DNA of 64,000 nucleotides, from the NCBI RefSeq assembly GCF_001705515.1, contig NZ_MDJS01000002.1, positions 1 to 64,000 on the forward strand. The letters run 5' to 3'. A program made the position numbers and the translations under genes. Positions 17,604 through 26,570 of the stretch are shown piece after piece. A model generated the notes under the pieces. It ran no database searches, was not told the DNA's origin, and worked only from the letters and a program-made list of their open reading frames with translations. The DNA is from Mucilaginibacter sp. PPCGB 2223. GTDB lineage: Bacteria > Bacteroidota > Bacteroidia > Sphingobacteriales > Sphingobacteriaceae. The stretch's first letter is position 1. Every line of letters starts with the position of its first letter.

Positions 17604-20165
17604 ATGTTAACGAATAAAACCATACAAATACCTGAATTATCATTGGTTGTCCTGATAGGTGCTACCGGGTCAGGCAAATCTTCATTTGCCAGAAAGCATT
17701 TCAAGCCAACGGAGATCGTATCCTCTGATGCCTGCCGTGGAATGGTGAGTGACGACGAAAATAACCAGGCCGCCTCTGCCGATGCTTTTGCTTTGGCCAG
17801 GTACATTACCGGTCTGCGCTTGAAGAATGGGTTGGTAACTCTGATAGATGCCACCAACGTTCAAGAGGAAGCCCGTAAAGACTGGATAAAACTGGCAAAG
17901 GAATACCATTGTTTGCCGGTAGCAATTATATTGAATATGCCCGAAAAGGTTTGTGTACAGCGTAATGCTTTACGGCCAGATCGCAATTTTGGCGCGCACG
18001 TGATACCGCAACACATCTCGCAATTAAAACGCAGCTTTAAAAAATTGAAATATGAAGGCTTTCGCCATATCATTGAATTACGCTCACCCGAAGAAGTTGA
18101 TGCGATAACCAGTATAGTACGCGATCCTTTATACAACAACAAAAAGGTTGAAACAGGTCCATTAGATATCATAGGTGATGTCCATGGTTGCTATGATGAG
18201 CTAATCGCATTATTAACAGACTTAGGCTACACCGACAATGGTGAAACATGGACCCATCCTGAAGGCCGGAAAGCTGTATTTGCGGGTGACCTGGTGGATC
18301 GAGGGCCCAAAACACCTGAAGTATTAAAGTTGGTAATGAGGATGACAGCCACTGGTAACGCTTATTGTGTTCCTGGCAATCATGATATTAAGCTGATGCG
18401 CTGGCTGAGCGGTAAAAATGTGCAGGCCAAACATGGTTTGCAGGAATCTATTGATCAGTTAAGTGTAGAAACGCAAGAGTTCAGGGATCAGGTTAAAAAG
18501 TTTTTAGATGGCCTTATCAGTCATTATGTGTTTGACGAGGGTAAATTAGTTGTCGCCCATGCTGGTTTAAAGGAAAGTATGCAGGGCCGTGGTTCCGGCG
18601 CAGTGCGTGAGTTTTGCCTGTACGGCGAAACTACCGGTGAGACTGATGAATTTGGTTTACCGGTAAGGCTCAACTGGGCTGCTGAATATAAAGGCAGGGC
18701 AATGGTTGTCTATGGGCATACGCCCGTTCCTGAAGCACAGTGGTTGAACAACACAATTGATATCGACACCGGTTGTGTATTTGGCGGGTCGTTAACCGCA
18801 TTACGGTATCCTGAACGGGAGTTGGTAGCCGTAAAGGCTGCCCAGGTTTATTGTGAGCCGATAAGGCCTCTGGATCATGGTAAAGCCAATATAGGGAAGT
18901 TGTCCATGCAACAGGAAAACGACAGTGTGTTGGATATAGCCGAATTTACAGGAAAGCAGATCGTAGAAACGCGCTTAGGTAACAACATCACCATAAGGGA
19001 AGAAAACGCTATCGCCGCGTTAGAAGTAATGAGCAGATTTGCGATCAATCCAAAATGGCTGATCTATTTGCCGCCTACGATGAGTCCTTCGAAAACCAGT
19101 ATACTGGATGATTATCTTGAATTCCCGACCGAAGCTTTTGATTATTATAAAGCAGCTGGAATAAATAAAGTGGTTTGCCAGGAAAAGCACATGGGCTCAA
19201 GGGCAGTGGTCATCGTCGGTAAAAATGAAGAAGCGATAAGCAAAGCATTTGGAATTACAGGCGAAGGAATAGGTACGGTTTATACCCGTACAGGTCGCGC
19301 CTTCTTCAATGACAAAGCAGCCGAACAGGCTTTGTTAGCACGATTGAATGAAGCTTTGGTCAATTCGGGATTCTATGATGCATTCGATACTGACTGGGTT
19401 TGTTTGGATACTGAGTTGATGCCATGGAGTGCTAAAGCGCAAGCTTTACTACAAACGCAATATGCGGCTGTAGGCAGGGCGGCAACGCATGCCTTGGGCG
19501 ATGTAATGGATGCGCTGAAACAATTAACTCAAAGGGATGCAAACGGAGAAGCATTGTTAGCTGAATATAGCGAAAGGCAAAATGAAGCTAAGCAATTCAT
19601 CACTGCTTACCGGCAGTATTGCTGGCCAGTAAATAGTCTTGACGATTATAGGTTGGCATCGTTCCACATCTTAGCATCCGAAGGAAAACTTTGGACAAGC
19701 GAGAACCACGAATGGCATATGGAACAAATTAAAAAGATATGTGGGGCCGATCCGGCTATATTGTTAGCTACTCCTTACAAAGTAGTGGAACTTGATGATG
19801 AAGCAAGCATTAATGAAGCTACGGATTGGTGGTTAGCTTTAACCGGCAAAGGCGGGGAAGGTATGGTGGTGAAGCCTTATAACTTTATTGAAAAAGACGG
19901 TAAAGGGCTAATACAACCCGCTATTAAGATCAGGGGAAAAGAATATTTACGGATCATTTATGGCCCCGAATATACTGCTCCTGAAAATATCATCCGCCTA
20001 AAGTCACGTGGTTTAAATGCCAAAAGAGGATTAGCCATGCGCGAGTTCGCTTTAGGCATAGAAGGCTTGCAGCGTTTTACCGACAAAGAACCATTAAGAC
20101 GCGTGCATCAATGCGTATTTGGCGTGCTGGCTATGGAAAGCGAGCCGGTAGATCCAAGATTATAA
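17604..20165 (+). CDS. pnkp: polynucleotide kinase-phosphatase-ligase Pnkp
   Basis: Three-domain end-healing and sealing enzyme. 853 residues, the family length. Kinase domain with P-loop GATGSGKSS at 19-27. Metallophosphatase domain with GDVHGCYDE near 190, GDLVDRGPK near 229, GNHD near 257 and GHTPVPEAQ near 373. C-terminal adenylyltransferase/ligase domain with motif I EKHMGSR near 525-531 (Lys 526 or so) and GKGGEGMVVKPY near 750. All three active sites look intact. With hen1 it forms the known Pnkp/Hen1 repair pair for tRNAs cut by ribotoxins. The two nucleotidyltransferase genes follow directly. Confidence 0.97.
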   Translation: MLTNKTIQIPELSLVVLIGATGSGKSSFARKHFKPTEIVSSDACRGMVSDDENNQAASADAFALARYITGLRLKNGLVTLIDATNVQEEARKDWIKLAKEYHCLPVAIILNMPEKVCVQRNALRPDRNFGAHVIPQHISQLKRSFKKLKYEGFRHIIELRSPEEVDAITSIVRDPLYNNKKVETGPLDIIGDVHGCYDELIALLTDLGYTDNGETWTHPEGRKAVFAGDLVDRGPKTPEVLKLVMRMTATGNAYCVPGNHDIKLMRWLSGKNVQAKHGLQESIDQLSVETQEFRDQVKKFLDGLISHYVFDEGKLVVAHAGLKESMQGRGSGAVREFCLYGETTGETDEFGLPVRLNWAAEYKGRAMVVYGHTPVPEAQWLNNTIDIDTGCVFGGSLTALRYPERELVAVKAAQVYCEPIRPLDHGKANIGKLSMQQENDSVLDIAEFTGKQIVETRLGNNITIREENAIAALEVMSRFAINPKWLIYLPPTMSPSKTSILDDYLEFPTEAFDYYKAAGINKVVCQEKHMGSRAVVIVGKNEEAISKAFGITGEGIGTVYTRTGRAFFNDKAAEQALLARLNEALVNSGFYDAFDTDWVCLDTELMPWSAKAQALLQTQYAAVGRAATHALGDVMDALKQLTQRDANGEALLAEYSERQNEAKQFITAYRQYCWPVNSLDDYRLASFHILASEGKLWTSENHEWHMEQIKKICGADPAILLATPYKVVELDDEASINEATDWWLALTGKGGEGMVVKPYNFIEKDGKGLIQPAIKIRGKEYLRIIYGPEYTAPENIIRLKSRGLNAKRGLAMREFALGIEGLQRFTDKEPLRRVHQCVFGVLAMESEPVDPRL

Positions 20166-20184
20166 ATGAATAATAATTACGAAC

Positions 20185-20940
20185 ATGAAAGAAACTATTC
20201 TGCAAAAGTTAACTGAACTGGAGCGATTGGAAAATATAAAAATACTATATGCCTGCGAGTCAGGCAGCCGGGCATGGGGTTTTGCCTCGCCCGATAGTGA
20301 TTTTGATGTTCGCTTTATTTATACCCGGGATGTCGATCATTATCTAAGCATTGCAGAAATGCCGGATGTGGTTGGCCTCCCGGTTAACGAGGTATTGGAT
20401 ATCGGCGGCTGGGATTTGAAGAAAGCTTTAAAGCTGTTTCTCAAATCTAATGGCCCTTTATATGAGTGGCTGCAATCTCCTATCGTTTATCGTCAGGATA
20501 ATACTTTTACCAATGAACTATGCGACTTAATGCCGGCATATTTTTCATTACGATCTGGTGGCAATCACTATTTATCAATGGCTAACAATACCCTTAGAGA
20601 TGATTTGCAGGGAGATCAAGTAAAATTGAAGCGTTACTTTTATGCGCTGCGCCCTGCATTGGCTTGCCAATGGATAGTTGAGAAACAGACCGTACCGCCA
20701 ATGGAATTTGATAAGCTACGTATTTTAATAAGAGATAATAGCGTTCAAAAAAGTATAGATGATCTTTTAGAGAAAAAAAAGGATGCAGATGAAAAAGCTT
20801 TTATAACGCCTGTTCCATTGCTCAACGAATGGTTAACTGATACGCTAAATAATTGTAGGGAAAAAATGCCGCTCCTGCCATCAGAGAAGAAAGAAGCAGA
20901 TGAATTGAATGTAGTTTTTAGAAATTATATCCAGCTATGA
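20185..20940 (+). CDS. Pol-beta-type nucleotidyltransferase, first copy
   Basis: 251 residues. Nucleotidyltransferase signature GSRAWGFASPDSDFD near 26-40 (G-S, then D-x-D on the metal-binding strand), as in the YcgL/COG3541 group of predicted nucleotidyltransferases. A C-terminal helical part follows. It starts 19 bp after pnkp and overlaps the next gene by four bases (ATGA), so it is part of the RNA-repair operon. Substrate unknown. It could add nucleotides to trimmed tRNA ends or nucleotidylate a toxin or tRNA; both are inference. Confidence 0.88.
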   Translation: MKETILQKLTELERLENIKILYACESGSRAWGFASPDSDFDVRFIYTRDVDHYLSIAEMPDVVGLPVNEVLDIGGWDLKKALKLFLKSNGPLYEWLQSPIVYRQDNTFTNELCDLMPAYFSLRSGGNHYLSMANNTLRDDLQGDQVKLKRYFYALRPALACQWIVEKQTVPPMEFDKLRILIRDNSVQKSIDDLLEKKKDADEKAFITPVPLLNEWLTDTLNNCREKMPLLPSEKKEADELNVVFRNYIQL

Positions 20941-22007
20941 CCTACGAACAGCTAAAACAGCAAAAAGAACTGATCCTGTTAGATTGTGTTAGCGGCAGCA
21001 CAGCTTACAACCTGAATGTGGCTGGTTCTGACGTGGACAAAAAAGGAATCTTTATCATGCCGCAAAAGCAGCTATATGGGTTTGAGCGGCAAGATCAGAT
21101 AGCCAATGAAAGCAACGATGAGGTTTATTTTGAGATCGGCCGCTTCCTGGATTTATTAACGAAAAACAATCCCAATATATTGGAACTGTTAAGCACGCCT
21201 AAAGAGTATGTGTTATTTCGCCACCCGTTGATGGATCTGATCAAGCCAGGAGATTTTTTGTCGAAACTTTGTCTTGATACATTCGCTGGTTATGCACAAA
21301 CTCAGATCAGGAAAGCGCGGGGCTTAAACAAGAAAATCAACAAGCCGTTAGATGCCGAACGTAAATCGGTATTAGACTTTTGTTTTGTGATCTATAAAAA
21401 TGGCAGCGTCACCCTAAAGGAATGGTTAAAGGAAAATGCTTTCAATCAAAATGAATGTGGCTTGATAAATCTAGATCATTTCAGGAATGTTTATTTACTG
21501 TATCATCAAAAACAGTTAGCAGAAAGGCGATTTAAAGGAATATCATCTGGACCCGATGCTGATGATGTGCAGTTAAGTTCTGTCCCCAAAGGAATAGAAC
21601 ATATAGCAGTCATGAACTTTAATAAAGATAGCTATTCCATTTACTGCCGGGAATACAAGGAATACCTGGAATGGGAAGAGAAGCGCAATGAACAGCGTTA
21701 TCAAAGCACCTTGTCACATGGCAAAAGCTATGACGCCAAAAACATGATGCACACCTTTCGGCTGTTAAGCATGGCCGAAGAAATTGCGCTATATCAACAG
21801 GTGATCGTTAAACGCGAAGATCGAGATTTTCTACTCAAGATCCGCAATGGGGAATTTGAGTTTGACGACTTGATGAAAATGGTAGAAGAGAAGATGGAGC
21901 ACATAAAAGCAGCCTATACAAAATCTCCTTTACCTGACAGGCCGGCCATTCATTTGGCGGAAAATATTTTGATTCGAATACGACAAGATTACTATAAAAT
22001 AAAATAA
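20937..22007 (+). CDS. Pol-beta-type nucleotidyltransferase, second copy
   Basis: 356 residues. Signature SGSTAYNLNVAGSDVDKKGI near 19-38 gives the G-S and D-x-D metal-binding pattern of the same superfamily, with a longer helical C-terminal region rich in Lys and Glu. It is related to, but clearly diverged from, the gene before it, so the pair may form a heteromer. Translationally coupled by ATGA. Last gene of the hen1-pnkp operon; about 600 bp of remnants follow. Function unknown beyond the superfamily. Confidence 0.88.
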   Translation: MTYEQLKQQKELILLDCVSGSTAYNLNVAGSDVDKKGIFIMPQKQLYGFERQDQIANESNDEVYFEIGRFLDLLTKNNPNILELLSTPKEYVLFRHPLMDLIKPGDFLSKLCLDTFAGYAQTQIRKARGLNKKINKPLDAERKSVLDFCFVIYKNGSVTLKEWLKENAFNQNECGLINLDHFRNVYLLYHQKQLAERRFKGISSGPDADDVQLSSVPKGIEHIAVMNFNKDSYSIYCREYKEYLEWEEKRNEQRYQSTLSHGKSYDAKNMMHTFRLLSMAEEIALYQQVIVKREDRDFLLKIRNGEFEFDDLMKMVEEKMEHIKAAYTKSPLPDRPAIHLAENILIRIRQDYYKIK

Positions 22008-22086
22008 CCCGTAGTTAAAATCAAACGTGAAATTGCGACGACTATTGGTTTACTTTTCTTTTGCTGGATAATCAAGTTTATCTAAA

Positions 22087-22290
22087 CTATTGATATTCAA
22101 TTTTAGCCATCAAATATTCTTGCTCCGTAAGTTGCTTCAATATTGATGCTCGCTCATTTAAACAATAATAAGTTCGCATTGGTATCTTTGAGGATGGGTT
22201 CAAACAATTGTAAATCCCTTCGGATAGTTTGATTTTTTTAAGTCTTGAGAGTGTTTCATTGAAAGATATCATCAATTTGCAGTAAGGTTT
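22087..22290 (-). pseudogene. fragment of a second serine recombinase
   Basis: About 62 codons match the coiled-coil part of the recombinase at 3615-4841: LSRLKKIKLSEGI here against YENKLKKIRLSAGV there, then LNERASILKQLTEQEYLMAK against SNERTLILKQIKEQELFITK. Nothing of the catalytic, recombinase or zinc-ribbon parts remains. It is the decayed core of a related element whose end lies at about 22470. Confidence 0.75.
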
Positions 22291-22390
22291 TTTCTATCCA
22301 TAAAATTCTTGGATAGATTTTACGGAACTAAAAAGCCAGAATTTGCATTTCAGACGAAACTTGGCTACAAGTCAAAGTGTCATTAAATAA

Positions 22391-22515
22391 CTGGCTCATA
22401 ACTATATAGCTTTGCTAACTCTTGCAAATAATCAAAAATTTTTTGTTTACATAGTCCCGTTCCCGCTACCGAACACGAAAAAAGCCTTGAATATCGAACT
22501 TCAAGGCTTTTTGTT
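22391..22515 (+). mobile_element. tRNA-tail footprint and terminator of the second element remnant
   Basis: 22415-22450 resembles 5130-5170. CGTTCCCGCTACC at 22458-22470 copies the end of the initiator tRNA. It is followed by a hairpin AAAGCCTTGAA (22481-22491) with TTCAAGGCTTT (22500-22510) and a T-rich tail. The stem is also suitably placed to end transcripts of the minus-strand response-regulator gene. The rest of 22008-22390 contains only the recombinase fragment and A+T-rich sequence. Confidence 0.65.
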
Positions 22516-22614
22516 TTATTAGTGTTGGCAAACTGCAAAACCTACGGATATTTTAGCACGACACAGGATATGCGGCTTGGCAAAATTGTAAGTAGTTTTC
22601 CTTTTTCTTCTTAT

Positions 22615-23250
22615 TCATAGCAATCCTCGCTTAATGGCTTCTTTTACCAAACCGATGCTATTCTTTACCGATAGCTTTTGCATGAGGTTGAGCCGATGGG
22701 TTTCTACTGTTCTGAGGCTAAGAAACAATTTATCCGCGATTTGTTGATTTGAATTTTCTTCGGCTATCAGCTTCAATATTTCCTTTTCTCTTTTGGTTAA
22801 ATGAACCGGGACACCGGGGCGGTTCCGGCCGTAAGCCAGTTCGCCGATCATGGTTTCATGAATATGTGCATCTAAAAACAATTTGCCCTGGTTAACTTCA
22901 ATAATTGCCTTGACCAGTGTTTCCTGGTCTGTGTTTTTAAGCAGGTATCCTTTGGCACCATTACGCAGCATTTGCTTCACATAATGCATTTCTTCAAAAT
23001 TGGTTAAGGCAATCACTTTGATGTGGGGTACGGTCTTGGTTACTTCCTTGCAAAGGTCAATTCCATTAGCGTCGGGCATTTGAATATCCAGCAATAAAAT
23101 ATCGGGCGTATATTCTGCAAGCCCTTTAATCAGGTTGGCACCACCCTGGCTCTTAAAAACAATTTCCATGTCGGGCCTTTTTTCGAGCATCATGGCCAGC
23201 CCCTGGATAATAAGTTCCTGATCGTCTGCTATAGCTATGCTAATCTTCAT
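22615..23250 (-). CDS. NarL/FixJ-family response regulator
   Basis: 211 residues. Receiver domain (1-125) with the phosphoacceptor Asp55 in LLLDIQMPD, the acidic pair at 9-10 and Lys near 105. The C-terminal LuxR-type helix-turn-helix (about 148-208) includes LTKREKEILKLIAEE and TVETHRLNLMQKL. It overlaps the kinase gene by four bases and so forms a pair with it. The likely target is the divergent propeller lipoprotein locus, or its own operon (inference). Confidence 0.95.
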   Translation of the reverse strand: MKISIAIADDQELIIQGLAMMLEKRPDMEIVFKSQGGANLIKGLAEYTPDILLLDIQMPDANGIDLCKEVTKTVPHIKVIALTNFEEMHYVKQMLRNGAKGYLLKNTDQETLVKAIIEVNQGKLFLDAHIHETMIGELAYGRNRPGVPVHLTKREKEILKLIAEENSNQQIADKLFLSLRTVETHRLNLMQKLSVKNSIGLVKEAIKRGLL

Positions 23251-25226
23251 CGATTGCTTTTTATATTGAAATCCAAAATATCCAGTTCAAAGTAAATGTA
23301 AACCCCGTTGCCTAACGTTGAATCAATCTCCAGCATTCCGCCAAGAGAATTGATACGGTCTTCAATAGCATTTAAGCCCATTCCTTTAGCTGTTTGAAGG
23401 GACTGTTTATCAAAACCACAACCATCATCCTCAATACTTACACTAAGAACATTTCGTTGCCTCGACAATTGTACATAGGCATTTTTTGCGTTGGAATGTT
23501 TAATGGTGTTATTAATTAGTTCCTGCACCATTCTATAGATCATCAATTCAACGTTTTTGTTAAAGCGGCCAATCTCCCCAATACATTCATAGCGAATTTT
23601 TAACTGGTTAAACTGATTTAAATTATCGCAGAAAACCTGCAAAGCTTCGTCAAGGCCAAAACGCACCAACATATCGGGCATTAAGTTATGGGCCGTCTTT
23701 CTTATTTCGGCAGAGGCATCGTCCAGCATGGCTATCGCTTTGTTATACGCTCCCGAAGCTTTTAACTCGGGATATTCGTTTTTAAAGATGCTGAAGCGCA
23801 TTTTAACAGCCGATAATAAACCACCGATACCATCGTGCAAGTTTTCTGCAATTCTTTTCCGCTCTTTTTCTTCACCGCTCATCGCTGCATCAAGCATTTG
23901 TATCTTTTTTGCCGATTCGAGATTTTTAATGCGCTGTGCCTGTAATTTCTTTTGCTGATGATAAATTAACAAGGCAACGATGATCAATAACACAATAATG
24001 AATATACTACTCATGATGAGCAGGGATTGTCTTTTTAAACGGTTATCCTTTTCTTCGATGGTCAGTCTGTTCTGGGCTAATTGCTTATCTTTTTCTGCTG
24101 CCCTGAATTTCAAAGCCGAACGCTCATAGTCAAGCTTTAGTTTATCAGAAGCCATTTCGCTTTGTACCTGTTCGTGTTTTTTTAATAAAACAAATGCCGT
24201 TTTATAATTTCCAAGTTTTTGATAGATGTCGATCCCATTTTCAAGTGTCGACGCTATTTCCGAACGATAGCCGAGGCCATAAGCCAGAGTAATGGCATAT
24301 TGATAACAACCCAGCGCCCTTTGATAATCCTTGAGATAATAATAAACCTTTGCCAGTTTTGAGTTAGTAACCAAACGGATACTTCCGGCGGTATAATGCG
24401 TATCCTTTAGTAGCTCTTCTTCAGCCTGCCTGTATTTCCCGGCATTGATAAAAATATCCGCTTTCAGGCTTCGGACAAATACCTGCAATTCGGATATGTT
24501 TTTTAATACAGCAATATCCAGCGCCTTATTACAATACTTTAGTGCGAGCGCGGGATCAGCCTGATAATATTTGAGGCCCTCCACGTATAAGCCATAACCT
24601 ATGCCCCGTTCGTAATTTATTGTTTTTGATAAGGTATAAGCTTTTTCGCCGTAAAATAACGCATCATCTTTAAAACCCTGTACCCGATATGTGTCGAATA
24701 ACTGGATGTAATGCACAGCCAGTGCGATAGAATCCTGGTGAGTATGCAAATTGTTTTTAAAAGCAGCCGAAACCTGGTCGAAGGTTTGCATGGCAGAATC
24801 GAGCGCGCCCAAGTTTTTGTAGGTGATAGCCAGGTTACTCAGTATCTTGATATAAAGCACATTTTCTTTTGATTTTTTAAATGCAGCCAGCCCCTGTTTA
24901 TAATACATGACCGCCTTTTTTGATTCGCCATTGATGGCGTACAGATCGCCCTCGTTTTTTAAACAATAAGCATAGCCTATATTATTGTTTGTTCTTTTTG
25001 CTAATGCCATGGCTTTGTTGAGATAATAAAAAGCCGAATCGCTTTGCGTATAAAAAAACTTGCCGGCATAGTCTACACAGGCATGGATACTGGCCGGATC
25101 ATTAGGATGTTTTTGAATCACCCTTTTCAAACTGTCAAAATTATAGTTGAACTGCTGGGCTGACACCCGAAAAACAGGTATAAGGCAGATCAGATTAATG
25201 GCAAATAAATAACCGTATTTTTTCAT
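23247..25226 (-). CDS. TPR-containing sensor histidine kinase, HisKA_3 type
   Basis: 659 residues. Signal sequence, then a periplasmic TPR region (about 45-370), a transmembrane helix near 398-420, a HisKA_3 dimerisation domain with the phospho-His in RIAENLHDGIGG (near 465) and a HATPase_c domain with the N box ELINNTIKHSNAKNA near 570 and DDGCGFD near 610. This TPR-kinase layout is common in Bacteroidota. Co-transcribed with the response regulator. The stimulus is unknown. Confidence 0.94.
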   Translation of the reverse strand: MKKYGYLFAINLICLIPVFRVSAQQFNYNFDSLKRVIQKHPNDPASIHACVDYAGKFFYTQSDSAFYYLNKAMALAKRTNNNIGYAYCLKNEGDLYAINGESKKAVMYYKQGLAAFKKSKENVLYIKILSNLAITYKNLGALDSAMQTFDQVSAAFKNNLHTHQDSIALAVHYIQLFDTYRVQGFKDDALFYGEKAYTLSKTINYERGIGYGLYVEGLKYYQADPALALKYCNKALDIAVLKNISELQVFVRSLKADIFINAGKYRQAEEELLKDTHYTAGSIRLVTNSKLAKVYYYLKDYQRALGCYQYAITLAYGLGYRSEIASTLENGIDIYQKLGNYKTAFVLLKKHEQVQSEMASDKLKLDYERSALKFRAAEKDKQLAQNRLTIEEKDNRLKRQSLLIMSSIFIIVLLIIVALLIYHQQKKLQAQRIKNLESAKKIQMLDAAMSGEEKERKRIAENLHDGIGGLLSAVKMRFSIFKNEYPELKASGAYNKAIAMLDDASAEIRKTAHNLMPDMLVRFGLDEALQVFCDNLNQFNQLKIRYECIGEIGRFNKNVELMIYRMVQELINNTIKHSNAKNAYVQLSRQRNVLSVSIEDDGCGFDKQSLQTAKGMGLNAIEDRINSLGGMLEIDSTLGNGVYIYFELDILDFNIKSNR

Positions 25227-25320
25227 TCTAACGCCAACTCATCACAAATATAACCAGCGCTAGCTGGTATGTATCTAAGTACTACTACGTAATTATATTA
25301 TTCAGTAGTTATGCTGATAA

Positions 25321-25400
25321 TTAACCGGTTAACCGTGAATAATTTTGAAAAAAATAACTGATCTATCTAAAGCTGATTGCTATCCCCGGGCAATCAGCTT
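25321..25400. promoter_or_regulatory. palindrome and hairpin between the two-component system and the propeller array
   Basis: TTAACCGGTTAA at 25321-25332 is a perfect 12-bp palindrome and a candidate binding site for the LuxR-type regulator. AAGCTGATTGC (25370-25380) pairs perfectly with GCAATCAGCTT (25390-25400), a strong 11-bp hairpin about 57 bp upstream of the first lipoprotein gene. The remaining bases of 25227-25456 show nothing clear. Confidence 0.45.
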
Positions 25401-25456
25401 ATAATATTCATAAGTTCAATGCATAACAGCGAATCGTTCGCAAAAAAAATAACACC

Positions 25457-26536
25457 ATGAAAAATGCAGTTACCAGGCCTGTTATCTATCTGGCCATTTT
25501 GTTTATTGTTGTGGGATTATCGTCCTGCAAAAAAACGTACCTGGCCGATGGCCCCCTGCCTGTAACATCTTCCCCAAATGTTCCGCCGCCTGATTCAATC
25601 TCAGGATGGGCCAGGTTAAAGGCCCTTAATGATACGATAACTTTGCTGGAAGAGTTTAACCATACCATTTATGCGGCATCAAATAATAATACCTTGTATA
25701 CCAGTGCCGACGAAGGCGTTTCCTGGGCTACTTTAAAAGTTGGAAATATTTCTGACCTGAGCATTACAGCCATTAAAGTATTTAATAACAAACTTTATGT
25801 GGGTACGGATGATAACGGGATATTTTCGAGCAGCGACGGGGGTAAAACATGGGCAAACTTTACCAGCAGCCTTCTAACTTACAACCCTGCCGGATATCTG
25901 GTCGGGTTCGCGATAACTTCATTCGCCGAAAGGAACAACAAGTTATATGCTTCAACTCAGGGCAACGGCGTTTACCTATTGAACGAGGCGGCAAACACCT
26001 GGTCAGCTTTTAACAATAACCTCCCCTGGATCATTACTTCGTACGACGTCTTTACAATGATCAATACGGGTAATACCCTGGTGATCGCAGCCGGCGTTAA
26101 TGGAACTTTTTATCATTATGATTTTGATGCAAACCTTTGGGCAGAAACCCTATTACCAAAATGGCTGACCTACATCAATGCCATGACATTGGATAATGGT
26201 AGCTTATACGGCATAACAACCGAAAAAAAGATCATTCGTAGCAGTGACGATGGCATTACCTGGACTTATGATACTGCCGACTTGCAGGCAACACAGATAT
26301 CAAGCATTTTACCGCAAAAAATATATACCGGCACCACTAAAAACTACGTGTTGACGATCTCAACCAATGGGAAAGGCACCTGGATACAGCAGCGCGACAG
26401 AAATGCTGCCATCGGTACATCCTGGGCAACCGGCCAGGAACTTTTACAGGGCTTACGTATTAATGCCATTATTGAATCTAACCACACTCTTTTCCTGGGA
26501 ACTAATAGCGGAATATTTATAAAAAGCATTAAATAA
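25457..26536 (+). CDS. BNR/sortilin-type beta-propeller lipoprotein, paralogue 1
   Basis: 359 residues. Lipoprotein signal with lipobox Cys near 24 (LSSCKK), a Pro-rich linker, then repeated propeller blades with Asp-box-like words: LYTSADEGVSW, IFSSSDGGKTW, IIRSSDDGITW. Predicted to face the periplasm or cell surface. First of four paralogues (with 26571, 27723 and 30822). Paralogue 2 starts 34 bp after it, and the two are the most alike. Such propellers usually bind glycans or proteins; no catalytic residues are recognised. Confidence 0.87.
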   Translation: MKNAVTRPVIYLAILFIVVGLSSCKKTYLADGPLPVTSSPNVPPPDSISGWARLKALNDTITLLEEFNHTIYAASNNNTLYTSADEGVSWATLKVGNISDLSITAIKVFNNKLYVGTDDNGIFSSSDGGKTWANFTSSLLTYNPAGYLVGFAITSFAERNNKLYASTQGNGVYLLNEAANTWSAFNNNLPWIITSYDVFTMINTGNTLVIAAGVNGTFYHYDFDANLWAETLLPKWLTYINAMTLDNGSLYGITTEKKIIRSSDDGITWTYDTADLQATQISSILPQKIYTGTTKNYVLTISTNGKGTWIQQRDRNAAIGTSWATGQELLQGLRINAIIESNHTLFLGTNSGIFIKSIK

Positions 26537-26570
26537 TAACATTAGTTAGCGTTGACACAAAGCCAAAAAA

